DNA from: Corynebacterium bovis DSM 20582 = CIP 54.80
Lineage (GTDB): Bacteria > Actinomycetota > Actinomycetes > Mycobacteriales > Mycobacteriaceae
DNA length: 64,000 nucleotides
Assembly: GCF_030408615.1 (NCBI RefSeq)
Contig: NZ_CP047187.1
Coordinates: 868,001-932,000 of the forward strand
Reading direction: 5' to 3'
This document shows positions 36,848 through 47,341 of the stretch, one piece after another. The notes under the pieces were generated by a model. That model ran no database searches and was not told where the DNA came from. It saw only the letters and a list, made by a program, of their open reading frames with translations. Within the stretch, counting starts at the first letter, position 1. Each line of letters opens with the position of its first letter. Made by a program: the position numbers and the translations under genes.

Positions 36848-37564
36848 ATGTCAGAACCATTCACCGGGACCCCCGCTGACCGCCACGGCTCCGGCCGGCA
36901 CAGCCTCCCCGGGTCGGAGCCGTCCGGTCGCGGCCGTCACCACGCTGATCCGCCGGCCGGGTCGTACGCCGCATCCGGCGCCGCCGATGCCGCAGCCGAC
37001 GCCCCCGCCGCGCAGCCGTACGCCGGGTCGTACGCCGCAGCTGACGCCGGGGCCGCCCGGCCCGCGCCAGCGGCGGAGGCGCGGACCTCGAGGTTCCGGG
37101 GTGCCGGGCTCGTCCCGGGTGTCCTGTTCATCGTCGTCGCGGCCGCGTGCTACTACCTCAATCTCGCGTCCTTCACCCCGGCGACCGACAGCATGGACGT
37201 CCGCGCGGGGAAGGACTACTACCTCGCCCAGGTGGAGAACCTGTCGGGAGCCCCGGTCAGCTCGTGCACGCCCGTCGACGCCTCCGGGGCCGACGTCTCG
37301 GACGCCGTCGGGGAGACTGAGGACCTCGACGGCGCGAAGGTCACGCCGAGCCTCGCCGAGCGCCGGTACGTCGTCGAGAAGCTCCGGTTCACCCGGGACG
37401 TCCAGGGCTTCCACATGGACTGTGACGTGAAGGGCGTGTACATCACCGAGCGGGCGCCGGGGACGCTGCGGATCATGGCGAGGGTCGCCGTCCCGGCGAT
37501 GTTCCTCGGCGTCGTCAGCGTGGTCGGCGCGCTCGCGGCCCTGGCCAAGCGCCGGTCCGCCTGA
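36848..37564 (+). CDS. Two-helix membrane protein of unknown function
   Basis: 238 residues: 80 disordered residues with repeated GSYAA motifs, a first helix (GLVPGVLFIVVAAACYYLNL), an extracytoplasmic domain of about 100 residues with two Cys (SSCTPV and MDCDV), and a second helix near the C terminus (VAVPAMFLGVVSVVGALAAL). AGAGAGGA is 7 nt before ATG. A GTGACG…CGTCAC hairpin at 36782-36800 precedes. I do not recognise the family. Confidence 0.7.
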   Translation: MSEPFTGTPADRHGSGRHSLPGSEPSGRGRHHADPPAGSYAASGAADAAADAPAAQPYAGSYAAADAGAARPAPAAEARTSRFRGAGLVPGVLFIVVAAACYYLNLASFTPATDSMDVRAGKDYYLAQVENLSGAPVSSCTPVDASGADVSDAVGETEDLDGAKVTPSLAERRYVVEKLRFTRDVQGFHMDCDVKGVYITERAPGTLRIMARVAVPAMFLGVVSVVGALAALAKRRSA

Positions 37565-37672
37565 GCCCCCACCGGCCGGCCCCGGTCGCTGCACCCGGCC
37601 GGCCGGTTGCGACCGCCGGCGCGGCGTCGGGCTGACCTGGCCGGCCGGTTCCGACCGCCCGCGCGGCGTCGG

Positions 37673-38026
37673 TCAGTTCGCGTCGCGCGGGGCGGTGCCC
37701 TCGCCGTCGTCCGCCCCGTCGTCCCGGGCCGCGCCACCGTCCCCCGCGTCGGTGTCGCCGCTGCCCGCGGTGTCACCGTCGCCGCCCCGGCCGTCGCGCC
37801 GGGCGAGGGCCTGCTCGATCCGGGACGACGCCCCGTCGAGGTACGTCTCGCAGTACGCCGCGAGCGTCTCGCCCCGCTCCCAGTAGTTCAGTGACTCGTC
37901 GAGGCTCATCTGCCCGAGCTCGAGGATCTTCACGACCTCGACGAGTTCATCGCGGGCCTGCTCGTAGTTGAGCTCCTCGACGGGGCGGAAGGTCTGGCGG
38001 TTCTCCTGGCCGGTGCTGCCGGTCAT
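37673..38026 (-). CDS. xseB: Exodeoxyribonuclease VII small subunit
   Basis: 117 residues; the conserved core ([46 protein letters not shown]) spans residues about 20-67, followed by an Asp/Gly-rich tail. Partner of XseA in degrading single-stranded DNA. The spacer to xseA (38027-38224) is about 200 bp of GGTGCTGTCTGTG-like repeats and GGTGGC runs, unusual for this pair, which is often overlapping. Confidence 0.92.
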   Translation of the reverse strand: MTGSTGQENRQTFRPVEELNYEQARDELVEVVKILELGQMSLDESLNYWERGETLAAYCETYLDGASSRIEQALARRDGRGGDGDTAGSGDTDAGDGGAARDDGADDGEGTAPRDAN

Positions 38027-38224
38027 GTGGTCTCCTCACGGACGGTGGTGCGACGGCCCCGTGCGGGCCGTCGACGACTGGTCGTCGCTGTCTCTGGTGC
38101 TGTCTGTGTCGCTGGTGCTGTCTGTGGTCGTGTCTGCTGTGGCGGTGGCGGTGGCGGTGGTGCCCGCCCGCCGGGGGTGTCCCCGGACGGCCGGCCCGCC
38201 GCCGCGGTGGCCGGGGTCGGGGCG

Positions 38225-39598
38225 TCAGGTGCCGAGGTGTCCGTCGTCCCCCTCCGGTGGTTCGACGCCGCCCTCCGCACCCGCTCCGGTCGTGGGGGCC
38301 GTCACGGTCCCCGGGGCCCGGGTGACCGCCATGGCCGCGGCCGTCACCGACCCGTCGGCGACGCGGATGCGCAGCTGCGACCCGGGGGACACCTGCCCGA
38401 CACCCGTGACGACCTCGGCGGGACTGTGGTCCCGGGGGACGACCTGGACGACCGCGTAACCGCGGGCCAGGGTCTGCGCCGGGCCAAGGGCGTTGACCTG
38501 CGCCTTCAGGGAGTGGATGCGGGAGCGCATGTCCCGGACCGTCGTCCCCAGCGCCCGGTCCGCCCGCACGCGGGCCTCCTCGACGAGCGCCCGCTGCGTC
38601 TCCACCGTCAGCCGCGGGTTCGCCATGACCGGACGCGACCGGAAGCTGTCCAGCCCGCGCCGCTCATGGGCCACCCACGACCGCAACGCCCCGGCGGCCC
38701 GCTCCCGGAGCTCCGCGATGCGCTGGTGCTCCGCCGCGACGTCCGGGACGACGCGCTTCGCCGCATCCGTGGGCGTCGCCGCCCGCAGGTCGGCGACGTT
38801 GTCCAGCAGCGGCGTGTCCGGCTCGTGCCCGATCGCGCTGACCACCGGGGTCCGCATCCGCGAGACCTGCCGGATGAGCGCCTCCTCCGAGAACGGCAGG
38901 AGATCCTCCACCGACCCGCCGCCCCGGGCGACGATCACGACGTCCACCGAGGGGTCCTCCTCCAGCTCACGGAGGGCGGCGACGACCTGCGGCACTGCCC
39001 CCGCCCCCTGGACCGCGGTGTTGAGGACGCGGATGTCGACGGCGGGCCACCGGTCCCGCGCGACGGAGAGCACGTCACGCTCCGCCGCGGAGCCCCGCCC
39101 GGTGACGAGGCCGATGCGCCGGGGGAGGAACGGCAGCCGCGACTTGAGGCGTTCGTCGAACAACCCCTCCGCCGCGAGCGCCCGCTTCAGCTGCTCGAGC
39201 CGGGCGAGCAGCTCACCGATCCCCACGTGACGCACCTGGGTCACCCACAGGGAGAACGACCCGCGCCCGGCGTAGAACGCCGGCTTGCCGTAGACGACCA
39301 CCCGGTCGCCGTCACGCAACGGCGAGGGCATCGAGCGCAGCAGGGACGTCGGGCACGTGACCTGCACCGACTTCTCCTCGTCGACGTCGCGGAGCGTGAT
39401 GTAGGACAGCTTCCACGACGGCTTCATGTTCACCTGGGTGATCTGCCCCTCCACCCACAGGTGACCGAGGCGTTCGATCCAGCCCTTGACCTTCTCGTTC
39501 ACCGTGCGGACGGGCCACGGCGCGTCCGGGGACGACGGGGCCCCGCCCGGGGAGCGTCCCGGGGCGGGGCCGGAGGTCGGTTTGTGCGTGGAAGCCAT
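38225..39598 (-). CDS. xseA: Exodeoxyribonuclease VII large subunit
   Basis: 457 residues: N-terminal OB-fold ([34 protein letters not shown]), catalytic core ([53 protein letters not shown]) and a helical C-terminal half, plus a disordered Gly/Ala tail. ATG 39598 has a TACACT -10 (39605-39610) 6 nt away on the minus strand: leaderless, back to back with ispH. Confidence 0.95.
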   Translation of the reverse strand: MASTHKPTSGPAPGRSPGGAPSSPDAPWPVRTVNEKVKGWIERLGHLWVEGQITQVNMKPSWKLSYITLRDVDEEKSVQVTCPTSLLRSMPSPLRDGDRVVVYGKPAFYAGRGSFSLWVTQVRHVGIGELLARLEQLKRALAAEGLFDERLKSRLPFLPRRIGLVTGRGSAAERDVLSVARDRWPAVDIRVLNTAVQGAGAVPQVVAALRELEEDPSVDVVIVARGGGSVEDLLPFSEEALIRQVSRMRTPVVSAIGHEPDTPLLDNVADLRAATPTDAAKRVVPDVAAEHQRIAELRERAAGALRSWVAHERRGLDSFRSRPVMANPRLTVETQRALVEEARVRADRALGTTVRDMRSRIHSLKAQVNALGPAQTLARGYAVVQVVPRDHSPAEVVTGVGQVSPGSQLRIRVADGSVTAAAMAVTRAPGTVTAPTTGAGAEGGVEPPEGDDGHLGT

Positions 39599-39655
39599 GG
39601 GGACAGTGTAGAGGGGAGGCCGGACAATGCCCGGGTGTCGGTTACGATGGGGCGC
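39599..39655. promoter_or_regulatory. Divergent leaderless promoters of xseA and ispH
   Basis: Minus -10 TACACT at 39605-39610 and plus -10 TACGAT at 39643-39648, each 6-7 nt from its start codon. Confidence 0.6.
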
Positions 39656-40648
39656 ATGACTCAAGCGACGACCCACGACGCGACCGCTCCCGCCCGGACC
39701 CGGCGGGTCATCCTCGCGGCCCCCCGGGGCTACTGCGCCGGTGTGGACCGTGCCGTCGAGACCGTCGAGAAGGCCCTGGAGAAGCACGGCGCGCCCCTCT
39801 ACGTGCGCAAGGAGATCGTGCACAACAAGCACGTCGTGAAGACCTTCGAGAAGCAGGGGGTGATCTTCGTCGACGAGACGACGGAGATCCCGGAGGGCTC
39901 GAACGTCGTCTTCTCCGCCCACGGGGTGTCCCCGGCCGTGCACGACGAGGCCCGGAAACTCCAGCTCAAGACCTTCGACGCCACCTGCCCGCTCGTGACG
40001 AAGGTCCACGGCGAGGTCAAGCGCTTCGCCAAGCAGGGCTACCAGATCATCCTCATCGGCCACCACGGCCACGAGGAGGTCGAGGGCACCGCCGGCGAGG
40101 CCCCCGACGTCGTCCACCTCGTCGACGGCCGGGAGGACGTCGACGCCCTCGAGTTCGCCCCCGGCACGCCCCTGATCTGGTTGTCCCAGACGACGCTGTC
40201 CGTCGACGAGACGATGTCGACCGTCGCGATGCTCCGCGAGAAGTTCCCGGACATCCAGGACCCGCCGAGCCACGACATCTGCTACGCCACCCAGAACCGC
40301 CAGGTCGCGGTCAAGGCGATCGCCCCGAAGGTCGAGCTCATGATCGTCGTCGGCAGCCAGAACTCCTCCAACTCCCGGCGGCTCGTCGAGGTCGCCCTCC
40401 AGCACGGGACGCGGGACTCCCACCTCGTCGACTACGCCGACCAGATCGACCCGGCGTGGTTCGAGGGCGTGACGAACGTCGGCGTGACCTCCGGCGCATC
40501 GGTGCCCGAGCTGCTCGTCCGCGGGGTGCTGGACCTCCTCGCCGACCACGGCTTCCGGGATGTCGAGGAGGTCACGACGGCGACGGAGGACCTCGTGTTC
40601 TCCCTGCCGCGTGAACTGCGGCCGCCGCGCACGTCGCGCGCCAGCTGA
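39656..40648 (+). CDS. ispH: 4-hydroxy-3-methylbut-2-enyl diphosphate reductase
   Basis: Last step of the MEP isoprenoid pathway. 330 residues; the three [4Fe-4S] ligands Cys27 (GYCAGVDRA), Cys111 (DATCPLV) and Cys209 ([10 protein letters not shown]) are present, plus [10 protein letters not shown] and [11 protein letters not shown] 39656 is 7 nt after a TACGAT -10, so ATG 39647 inside the promoter is rejected as start. Confidence 0.95.
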   Translation: MTQATTHDATAPARTRRVILAAPRGYCAGVDRAVETVEKALEKHGAPLYVRKEIVHNKHVVKTFEKQGVIFVDETTEIPEGSNVVFSAHGVSPAVHDEARKLQLKTFDATCPLVTKVHGEVKRFAKQGYQIILIGHHGHEEVEGTAGEAPDVVHLVDGREDVDALEFAPGTPLIWLSQTTLSVDETMSTVAMLREKFPDIQDPPSHDICYATQNRQVAVKAIAPKVELMIVVGSQNSSNSRRLVEVALQHGTRDSHLVDYADQIDPAWFEGVTNVGVTSGASVPELLVRGVLDLLADHGFRDVEEVTTATEDLVFSLPRELRPPRTSRAS

Positions 40649-40799
40649 CGGGGGTCGGCGACAGGGGGCGACGGGGTCAGGCGGGGGGGGCTGACGCAGG
40701 GCCGGCCGGGGGCCGGTGCCGGGGGACGTGACGCAGGCCGACAGGGCCCGGGGTGGGGCCGGATCAGGCCCGGGCGGGGGAGAGTGCCCGGAGTGGGGG

Positions 40800-41495
40800 T
40801 CAGTCCTCGTCGAGGTAGTGGCGGCCGCGCCGCCGGACCGGGCTGGCGGTCCCGGTGGGCGCCTCGTCCCGCCGGTGGCGGGCGCGCCGCTCCTCCTCCT
40901 CGCGGCGCCGGGTCGCGTCAGCACGGCGTCGTTCCGCCGCCCGACGCAGGTCCCCGGTCGGGTCGGGCGAGTCCAGCCCCCGGGCGCGCCGCACCGTCGC
41001 GATGTTCCGGGCGTCGACGGACGCGCTGCGCCGGCGCGACGTCGCGAGCCGGCGGCGCTCCTTCTCCAGGGCCTTCCGGTCGAGCAGCCAGCGGAGGAGG
41101 GCGATGATGATGCTCAGGGCCACCGCCCCGAGGAGCCACGGGTACTTCTCGACGATGGGGTAGGCGGCCGTGAGGACGGCGGTCTTCCTCCCCGCCGTCG
41201 TCGCGGACTGCCCGAGCGACGAGATACCGATGACGAAGGACCCGACGAACCACCACAACGGCTGCGCCGCGACGGTGACGAACAGGCCCCGGATGTCGAC
41301 GATCGCGGTGGTCACGACGGCGACGACGGTGAAGACGACGGCGTAGAGCCCGGTGATCGCCCCGTTCTGACGGGCGAGGACGAGGCCGAGGAGAACGACC
41401 ACGATCATGGCCAGCGGCGGGAACCAGACGGGGATCAACCCGGTGCGGTTCACGGGCACCGACCGGCGGGGGGTGGACATCGCGTCTTCAGTCAC
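40800..41495 (-). CDS. DUF6542 membrane protein
   Basis: 231 residues with four membrane helices in residues 20-140 ([72 protein letters not shown]) and a very Arg/Glu-rich cytoplasmic tail. It lies between ispH and ychF like the mycobacterial Rv1111c-type gene. TAGCAT -10 (41504-41509) is 8 nt from GTG 41495. Function unknown. Confidence 0.78.
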   Translation of the reverse strand: MTEDAMSTPRRSVPVNRTGLIPVWFPPLAMIVVVLLGLVLARQNGAITGLYAVVFTVVAVVTTAIVDIRGLFVTVAAQPLWWFVGSFVIGISSLGQSATTAGRKTAVLTAAYPIVEKYPWLLGAVALSIIIALLRWLLDRKALEKERRRLATSRRRSASVDARNIATVRRARGLDSPDPTGDLRRAAERRRADATRRREEEERRARHRRDEAPTGTASPVRRRGRHYLDED

Positions 41496-41552
41496 GGCTG
41501 TTCATGCTATCCGATGACCCGCGCGGTGTGGACCACCCCGTGCCCGGGACGG

Positions 41553-43202
41553 TCAGTCGTCCGTGTGCCGGGCGGGGCTGGCGTGACCGCGCTGTTCGTG
41601 CTGCCCGCCGCTGGAGCGCGAGGTCAGCAGGCGGCCGAGGGGGGCGCTGTCGCCGGTGGTCGCGTTGACGACCCCGCGGCGCCACTCCCGCCACCGCTCG
41701 GCGGCGCGTTCGCTCTGCGCCCCGCTGAGGGTGCCCGCGGTGGTCTGGAACGAGATCTCGTCCGCGCGCTTCTCCCCGGTGGCGAGGTCCGTGAGGTCCC
41801 CCATGTAGCGGAAGATCACGGCGATCACCGCCGCCGCCGGGACGGCGAGGAAGCCGCCGACGATGCCGAAGAGCGTGCCGCCGACCGTGACGGACAGCAG
41901 CACGATGACCGGGTGGAGGTCCATCGCGCGGGACTGGAGGACGGGGGAGAGGACGTTGCCCTCGAGCTGCTGCACGGCGATGACGAGGAGCAGGACGAGG
42001 ATGGCCGTCGTCACACTGTTCGCGACGAGCGCGATGAGCACCGACAGGGCGCCGGCGACGAAGGCACCGATGAGCGGGATGAACCCGCCCATGAACGTGA
42101 TGACCGCGAGCGGGCCGGCGAGCGGCACGCCGAGGATGATGAGGCCGCCGCCGATGAAGAAGGCGTCGATGAAGCTGACGATCGCCTGCGTGCGGATGAA
42201 GCCGCCGAGGGTCGTCCAGCAGCGGGTGAGGACCTCGGTGAGGTGCCAGCCGACCCGACGGCCCGTGATGCGCCGCAGCGTCGGGAGGAACTTCTCCCCG
42301 TCCTTGAGGAAGAAGAACGTGAGCACGAACATCACCACGAGGGTGATGACGGCGGAGGAGAAGGCGGTGGCCCCGGAGATCGCCGTGGAGGCGATGTCGC
42401 CGGAACGCTCCTGCATCCACGCGGTGGCCTTGTCGACCATCGCCTCGAGCTGGTCGCTCTTGATGTTCAGCGGCGGGCCGGAGAGCCAGGTCTGGATCTT
42501 CTCGATGCCCTCGGTTCCGCGGTCGATGAGGTCCTTCGACTGGGACACGACGCTGGGGGCGATCGCCGCGAAGATGCCGCCGATGACGGCGAAGAAGCCG
42601 ATGAGCGTCATGAACACGGCGAGCGCGTTGGGGATGTGGGCCTTCGTGCGCAGCACGCGGACGACGGGCCAGAGCACGGTGCAGACGATGATGCTGAGCA
42701 GCACCGGCAGGATGCCGGTCCACAGCTTGCCGAACGCGACGGCGGCGACGAAGGCGGCGACGGCGATGACGAGGAAGCGCAGGCACCAGCCGGAGAACCA
42801 GCGCACGCCCGTGCCGATGACCTCGGACCGGTCGCGGATCTCCTCGCCGATGCCGCTGTTCGGGTTCTTGCGGAGGCTGTCGTCCTCCACGTCGTGATCC
42901 TGGGCCTCGAGGGCCTCCTCGACGATCTTCTCGGTCCGCGCGGTGGGGACCGTGCGCTGGTCGGCGCGGTCCCCGCCGGCGTCCGTCTCCAGGTTCGAGG
43001 GGATCGCGGGGGCGGTGTGGGTGGCCGGGTCATCCGCCGGGGCGTCCTCGGTCCGGTCACCGGGGACGGGGAGCATGGTCTCCTGGTCCATCCGGTCCGA
43101 TCCCATGAGGAAGTCGGCGAAGTCCCGACCGGTGTCCGGGCCGGTGCGGGCGGACCCTCCGTGGTCTGTCGAATCTCTCTTGTCGTTCGTCACCTTGACC
43201 AT
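41553..43202 (-). CDS. AI-2E family (PerM-like) transporter
   Basis: 549 residues: a 140-residue acidic disordered N terminus, then 7-8 helices of the AI-2 exporter superfamily; conserved features include the KDGEKFLPTLRRITG cytoplasmic loop and GGFIPLIGAF, PVLQSRAMDLHP. ATG 43202 (MVKVTNDKR) is the most upstream start before conserved sequence stops. Substrate unknown; homologues act in ion or signal export. Confidence 0.87.
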   Translation of the reverse strand: MVKVTNDKRDSTDHGGSARTGPDTGRDFADFLMGSDRMDQETMLPVPGDRTEDAPADDPATHTAPAIPSNLETDAGGDRADQRTVPTARTEKIVEEALEAQDHDVEDDSLRKNPNSGIGEEIRDRSEVIGTGVRWFSGWCLRFLVIAVAAFVAAVAFGKLWTGILPVLLSIIVCTVLWPVVRVLRTKAHIPNALAVFMTLIGFFAVIGGIFAAIAPSVVSQSKDLIDRGTEGIEKIQTWLSGPPLNIKSDQLEAMVDKATAWMQERSGDIASTAISGATAFSSAVITLVVMFVLTFFFLKDGEKFLPTLRRITGRRVGWHLTEVLTRCWTTLGGFIRTQAIVSFIDAFFIGGGLIILGVPLAGPLAVITFMGGFIPLIGAFVAGALSVLIALVANSVTTAILVLLLVIAVQQLEGNVLSPVLQSRAMDLHPVIVLLSVTVGGTLFGIVGGFLAVPAAAVIAVIFRYMGDLTDLATGEKRADEISFQTTAGTLSGAQSERAAERWREWRRGVVNATTGDSAPLGRLLTSRSSGGQHEQRGHASPARHTDD

Positions 43203-43345
43203 TGTGCCGAATTCCCGTTCGCAAAGACAGCGGGCGAATGAATGGGATTGACCACGAACTATCGACGACCGTCGGCGGCGGGGTTGTCCGGGTGGCCCGG
43301 AGGACCGGCCCGGAGTCCGGCCCGGGGGCTGCGCGGGTGGTCCGG

Positions 43346-43501
43346 TCAGGTCCCCAGGGTGGCGTCGTCGGTGCCGGGGGCCGTGCCGAGTTCGCCGGAG
43401 GTGTCGTCGGAGGTCCGGGACAGGGCGATCGACGAGACGACGAGCCCTCCCCAGATCACGGCGATGAAGAGGACGAGCATGATGATCGCTGTGGTGGACA
43501 C
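43346..43501 (-). CDS. metS: Methionine/alanine importer small subunit
   Basis: 51 residues, one helix (TTAIIMLVLFIAVIWGGLVVS) and a short acidic Ser/Thr tail. GTG 43501 follows the metP stop by 3 nt in the same frame. MetS is the small second subunit required by the NSS-family transporter MetP of C. glutamicum; size, helix and position fit exactly. Confidence 0.85.
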   Translation of the reverse strand: MSTTAIIMLVLFIAVIWGGLVVSSIALSRTSDDTSGELGTAPGTDDATLGT

Positions 43502-43504
43502 GGG

Positions 43505-45250
43505 TCAGCTCCTCGGGGTCGTGTCGGTGGCGTCCGCGGGGCGCCCGGACCCGGCCGCAGCCGGGGACGCGATGGCGGAGGCGGTGGCGAGCGGGTTCGG
43601 GGTGCCCTTCGGGCGACCGCGCGGCGGGACGCCGAAGTCGGAGCCGGGCAGCCCGTCGAGGGTCGTCGACCCCCGGAACGACACCGCCGTGAGGACGACC
43701 GCGGCGATGACGATGACGGCGAGCACCGCCCAGCCGTACGTCACGAGCTGGGACTGCGCGTAGCCCTCGTACGGCTCGCGGATGAGCGTGATGAGCTCGT
43801 TGACCAGCATGTACGCCAGGGCGATCGGGGTGATGACCATGACGCAGATCTTCCACGTCAGGCCGACCCGCACCGAGGACACGGCGTTGAGGTGCTGCTC
43901 GATCTCCGTCATGCGGCGGGTGACGTAGCCCACGACGACGATCGCCGCGACGGCCGCGGCGACGATGCCGATGTTGTTCGTGAACTTGTCCATGATGTCC
44001 AGGGTCACGAGGCCGGAGGTCGTGGAGAACAGGGCGACGGACAGGACCGTCATGAGGGTGCCGACGCAGATCGCGGTGCGGCGACGGGGCAGGTTGAACT
44101 TGTCCTTCACCGCGGACACCACGACCTCCAGCAGGGAGATCAGCGACGTCAACCCGGCGAGGAACAGGCTGGCGAAGAACAGCACGCCGAACAACGCCCC
44201 CGCCGGCATCTGGTTGATGATCGTGGGGAAGGCGACGAACGCCAGGCCGATGCCGGACGACGCGACCTCGTCGACCGCGACGCCGGACCGCGTGGCCATG
44301 AACCCGAGCGCGGCGAACACGCCGATCCCCGCGAGCACCTCGAACGAGGAGTTCGCGAACGCCGTCACCATGCCCGTGCCCGTGAGGTTCGTCCTCGGCT
44401 TGAGGTAGGAGGCGTACGTCGTCATGATCCCGAACCCGATCGACAGGGAGAAGAAGATCTGGCCGTACGCCGCGATCCACACCGAACTGTCACCGAGCTT
44501 GTCCCACTTCGGGCTGAACAGGGCGTCCAGGCCCGCCGACGCGCCGTCGAGGAACAGCGAGCGGACGACGAGCACGGCGAAGAGCACGACGAGCACGGGC
44601 ACGAAGACCGTCGTCATCCGGCCGATGCCCGACGAGACGTCGAACACCAGCGTGAGGACCGTGACGACCCACACGAGCACGAGCACCGCCGCGATCGGCC
44701 AGACGACGTCGAGGGAGAACGTCCGGGTCGAGTCCATCCGCAGGAACTCCTTGAAGAAGAAGCCCTCCGGGTCGTCACCCCACGCCTTCGTCACCGACCG
44801 GACGGTGTAGATCCCGGACCACGCGACGATGACCGCGTAGTAGATCGTGATGAAGAACGCCACGCCCACCTGGAACCACCCGAGCGGTTCACCGGCGCGG
44901 TGGATCCGCCGGTACACCAGCGGCGCCGACCCCCGGTACCGGTGACCGAGGCCGAAGAACAGCCACAGCAGCGGGATCCCCGCCGTGAGCAGCGCGACGA
45001 GGTAGGGCACGAGGAACGCCCCGCCGCCCGAGTCGTAGGCGACGTAGGGGAAACGCCAGATGTTGCCCAGGCCGACGGCCGAGCCGATCGCGGCGAAGAG
45101 GAACATCGACCGCGAACTGAACGTCTCGCGGCCGCGGCTGGGGGCCGTGGTGCCCGACGCGGCACGCGCCGTGCCGGGGCCGGACGGGCCGGGGGTCTGT
45201 GAACTGGGGGAGGGCGTCGCGCCGGGGCGGGACGGGGATTCTGATGCCAA
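43505..45250 (-). CDS. metP: Sodium-dependent methionine/alanine importer, NSS family
   Basis: 581 residues, 12 helices of the neurotransmitter:sodium symporter fold. The hallmark helix 1 (FLFAAIGSAVGLGNIWRFPYVAYDSGGGAFLVPY), helix 6 region FFSLSIGFGIMTTYASY and the Na+ sites are intact. N and C termini have disordered extensions of about 45 and 60 residues. With MetS it imports methionine and alanine. A TATGAT promoter with a 180-nt leader is upstream. Confidence 0.9.
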   Translation of the reverse strand: MASESPSRPGATPSPSSQTPGPSGPGTARAASGTTAPSRGRETFSSRSMFLFAAIGSAVGLGNIWRFPYVAYDSGGGAFLVPYLVALLTAGIPLLWLFFGLGHRYRGSAPLVYRRIHRAGEPLGWFQVGVAFFITIYYAVIVAWSGIYTVRSVTKAWGDDPEGFFFKEFLRMDSTRTFSLDVVWPIAAVLVLVWVVTVLTLVFDVSSGIGRMTTVFVPVLVVLFAVLVVRSLFLDGASAGLDALFSPKWDKLGDSSVWIAAYGQIFFSLSIGFGIMTTYASYLKPRTNLTGTGMVTAFANSSFEVLAGIGVFAALGFMATRSGVAVDEVASSGIGLAFVAFPTIINQMPAGALFGVLFFASLFLAGLTSLISLLEVVVSAVKDKFNLPRRRTAICVGTLMTVLSVALFSTTSGLVTLDIMDKFTNNIGIVAAAVAAIVVVGYVTRRMTEIEQHLNAVSSVRVGLTWKICVMVITPIALAYMLVNELITLIREPYEGYAQSQLVTYGWAVLAVIVIAAVVLTAVSFRGSTTLDGLPGSDFGVPPRGRPKGTPNPLATASAIASPAAAGSGRPADATDTTPRS

Positions 45251-45444
45251 GGCAGGGTCCTGGAGGGGAGGTCCGACGCTGCGCGCCGGACGGGCGGTGG
45301 TGGGCGGCTGGCTGCTGTGGCGCCTGCGGTGACCCGGGCCGCGGCCGCAGGTGGTGGGTGCGACGGCGTGGACCGGCCGGCCGGCCCCCGTGATAGCGGG
45401 CTGACCGTTCTCTGGGTGACCCCTGAGAGATGGCGATCATCATA
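45251..45444 (-). promoter_or_regulatory. metPS promoter and long leader
   Basis: Minus-strand -10 TATGAT at 45439-45444 gives a transcript start near 45431 and a leader of ~180 nt. The first 25 nt can fold into a hairpin with TCTCT/AGAGA ends (45409-45432). The rest of 45251-45605 holds GC-rich DNA and, at its right end, the ychF promoter. Confidence 0.5.
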
Positions 45445-45592
45445 GACGTGGGTCCCGACCGCGGGTGGAGCATCGGGGGTGAAGCGTGGCGACGGGCGGT
45501 GGTCGCGTCGAACCCCCACCGGTCGGGGACGGGACCGGGCCGCGGCACACCGGGCGGGCCCGGGCCGTTGGCGGCGCCGGATGACGAGCGGA

Positions 45593-45598
45593 TAGGAT
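45593..45598 (+). promoter_or_regulatory. -10 element of leaderless ychF
   Basis: TAGGAT, 7 nt before GTG 45606. Confidence 0.6.
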
Positions 45599-45605
45599 GA
45601 CGCCC

Positions 45606-46691
45606 GTGACTCTTACACTCGGAATCGTCGGCCTGCCCAACGTGGGGAAGTCCACCCTCTTCAACGCGCTCACCCGCAACGACGTGCTCGCGGCGAACTA
45701 CCCGTTCGCCACCATCGAGCCGAACGTCGGGCTCGTCGAGCTGCCGGACCCGCGGCTCACCCGGCTCGCGGAGATCTTCGGTTCCGAGCGCATCCTCCCG
45801 GCGACCGTGTCCTTCGTCGACATCGCCGGCATCGTCAAGGGCGCCTCCGAGGGCGAGGGCATGGGTAACGCGTTCCTCGCGAACATCCGGGAGGCCGACG
45901 CGATCTGCCAGGTCGTCCGCGCCTTCGCCGACGACGACGTCATCCACGTCGACGGGCGCGTCGACCCCGCCCACGACATTGACGTCATCAACACCGAGCT
46001 CATCCTCGCCGACCTCCAGACCGTGGAGAAGGCCCTCCCGCGCCTGGAGAAGGAGGCCCGGAAGGACAAGGAGAAGGCCGCGCAGGTCGAGGCGACGAAG
46101 ACCGCCCAGGCGGTCCTCGAGGACGGCCGGACGCTCTACGCGGCGTCGAAGTCCGGGGACATCGACCTCGCCGGCGTGCGCGAGCTGCACCTCATGACCG
46201 CCAAGCCGTTCCTCTACGTCTTCAACTCCGACGAGTCCGTGCTCACCGACGACGCCCGGAAGGCCGAACTCGCCGAGCTCGTCGCCCCGGCGGACTGCGT
46301 GTTCCTCGACGCCGCCACCGAGGCGGAACTCCTGGAGCTCGACGACGACGAGGCCGCCGAACTGCTCGCGTCCGTCGGCCAGGACGAGCCGGGGCTGACG
46401 ACGCTGGCCCGCGCCGGGTTCGAGACGCTGGGCCTGCAGACCTACCTCACCGCGGGGCCGAAGGAGTCCCGCGCGTGGACCATCCGGAAGGGCTCGACCG
46501 CCCCGCAGGCCGCCGGCGTCATCCACACCGACTTCGAGCGCGGGTTCATCAAGGCCGAGATCGTCGGCTTCGCCGACCTCGACGCGCTCGGCTCGATGGC
46601 CGAGGCCCGCGCGCAGGGCAAGGTCCGCCAGGAGGGCAAGGACTACGTCATGCACGACGGTGACGTGGTGGAGTTCAAGTTCAACGTCTGA
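45606..46691 (+). CDS. ychF: Ribosome-binding ATPase YchF (Obg family)
   Basis: 361 residues. G1 motif GLPNVGKST at 9-17, a helical insertion at 120-200 (KALPRLEKEARKDKEKAAQ), then the TGS domain (AWTIRKGSTAPQAAGVIHTDFERGFIKAEIV). YchF binds ATP better than GTP and senses oxidative or translational stress. GTG 45606 is chosen over ATG 45597 since the -10 element ends at 45598 and the known N terminus (TLTLGIVGLP) begins here. Confidence 0.95.
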   Translation: MTLTLGIVGLPNVGKSTLFNALTRNDVLAANYPFATIEPNVGLVELPDPRLTRLAEIFGSERILPATVSFVDIAGIVKGASEGEGMGNAFLANIREADAICQVVRAFADDDVIHVDGRVDPAHDIDVINTELILADLQTVEKALPRLEKEARKDKEKAAQVEATKTAQAVLEDGRTLYAASKSGDIDLAGVRELHLMTAKPFLYVFNSDESVLTDDARKAELAELVAPADCVFLDAATEAELLELDDDEAAELLASVGQDEPGLTTLARAGFETLGLQTYLTAGPKESRAWTIRKGSTAPQAAGVIHTDFERGFIKAEIVGFADLDALGSMAEARAQGKVRQEGKDYVMHDGDVVEFKFNV

Positions 46692-46720
46692 GTGCCGTCG
46701 TGGGTGTGGGTCGTTCCGGG

Positions 46721-46750
46721 GGGGCGTCGGCAGGGTTCGGTCGACGCCCC
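46721..46750 (+). terminator. Terminator after ychF
   Basis: Stem GGGGCGTCG / CGACGCCCC, 30 nt after the ychF stop. Core-genome base composition ends about here. Confidence 0.75.
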
Positions 46751-46751
46751 A

Positions 46752-47341
46752 TGACCGGTTCCGCCTACTTCGGTAGGTCCAGGGTCCGTCGTCATTGTTC
46801 CCGGGCGGTGCCCACGGGTGGGGATGCCACGATGTACGCGACGTAGTCGACGAGTACCGGGTCGGTGGGGTTTCCGACGAGCTGCGGGATGGGCGGGGGA
46901 GGTTCGGGGGCTGAGGCCGGGATGTTGAGCCAGTCGGCGTTGTTCGTCGCAGCGCCGTGGTGGTTGCCCGCGTGGACCATGTGCAGGGCATCGGTCGCCC
47001 GGAGACCACGGGGGCGCTCACACCGATGCCGAGCGTGGGGTCATCACGCTTGAGACCGCTGGCTTGGATTTCCGTAGCTTCAGGACTCATGTCCGTGCGC
47101 AGGGTAAGGTGGGCCAAGAGCGCAAGGTCGACAGTAAGCTCTCGTTCGCCTTCGTGATTAGGACGGAGGATGTCGGGGAGTGATCCGGCTTACGCGAGGG
47201 GTGAGCAGCTCCTCACGAAGGCGGAGGTGGAGATCGTCGGGTCTTGGGATTCGGAGCCCTTCGAGGTCAAGTGCAAGTCCTCGGCGAAGCGGCCGTGGTG
47301 ATCGAGCATCTCATGGTTGAGTGAAAGAGAAAGGCCCGGGA
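46752..47341. other. Low-GC island, left part: probable gene remnants
   Basis: Base composition drops sharply. Short open frames look protein-like but have no start-to-stop integrity: minus 46792-46980 (MVHAGNHHGAATNNADWLN…), minus 47117 down to about 46985 (MAHLTLRTDMSPEATEIQAS…), plus frame ending 47184 (…ITLETAGLDFRSF…RTEDVGE) and a 43-codon plus ORF at 47170-47301. I recognise none. They may be decayed parts of the accessory island or an unknown small component. Confidence 0.35.

Noticed and set aside
45400..45444. Glycine riboswitch before metPS
   Set aside because: Only a CTCTCAGG-like segment is present; the paired upstream GAGAG strand and the conserved internal loop are missing.
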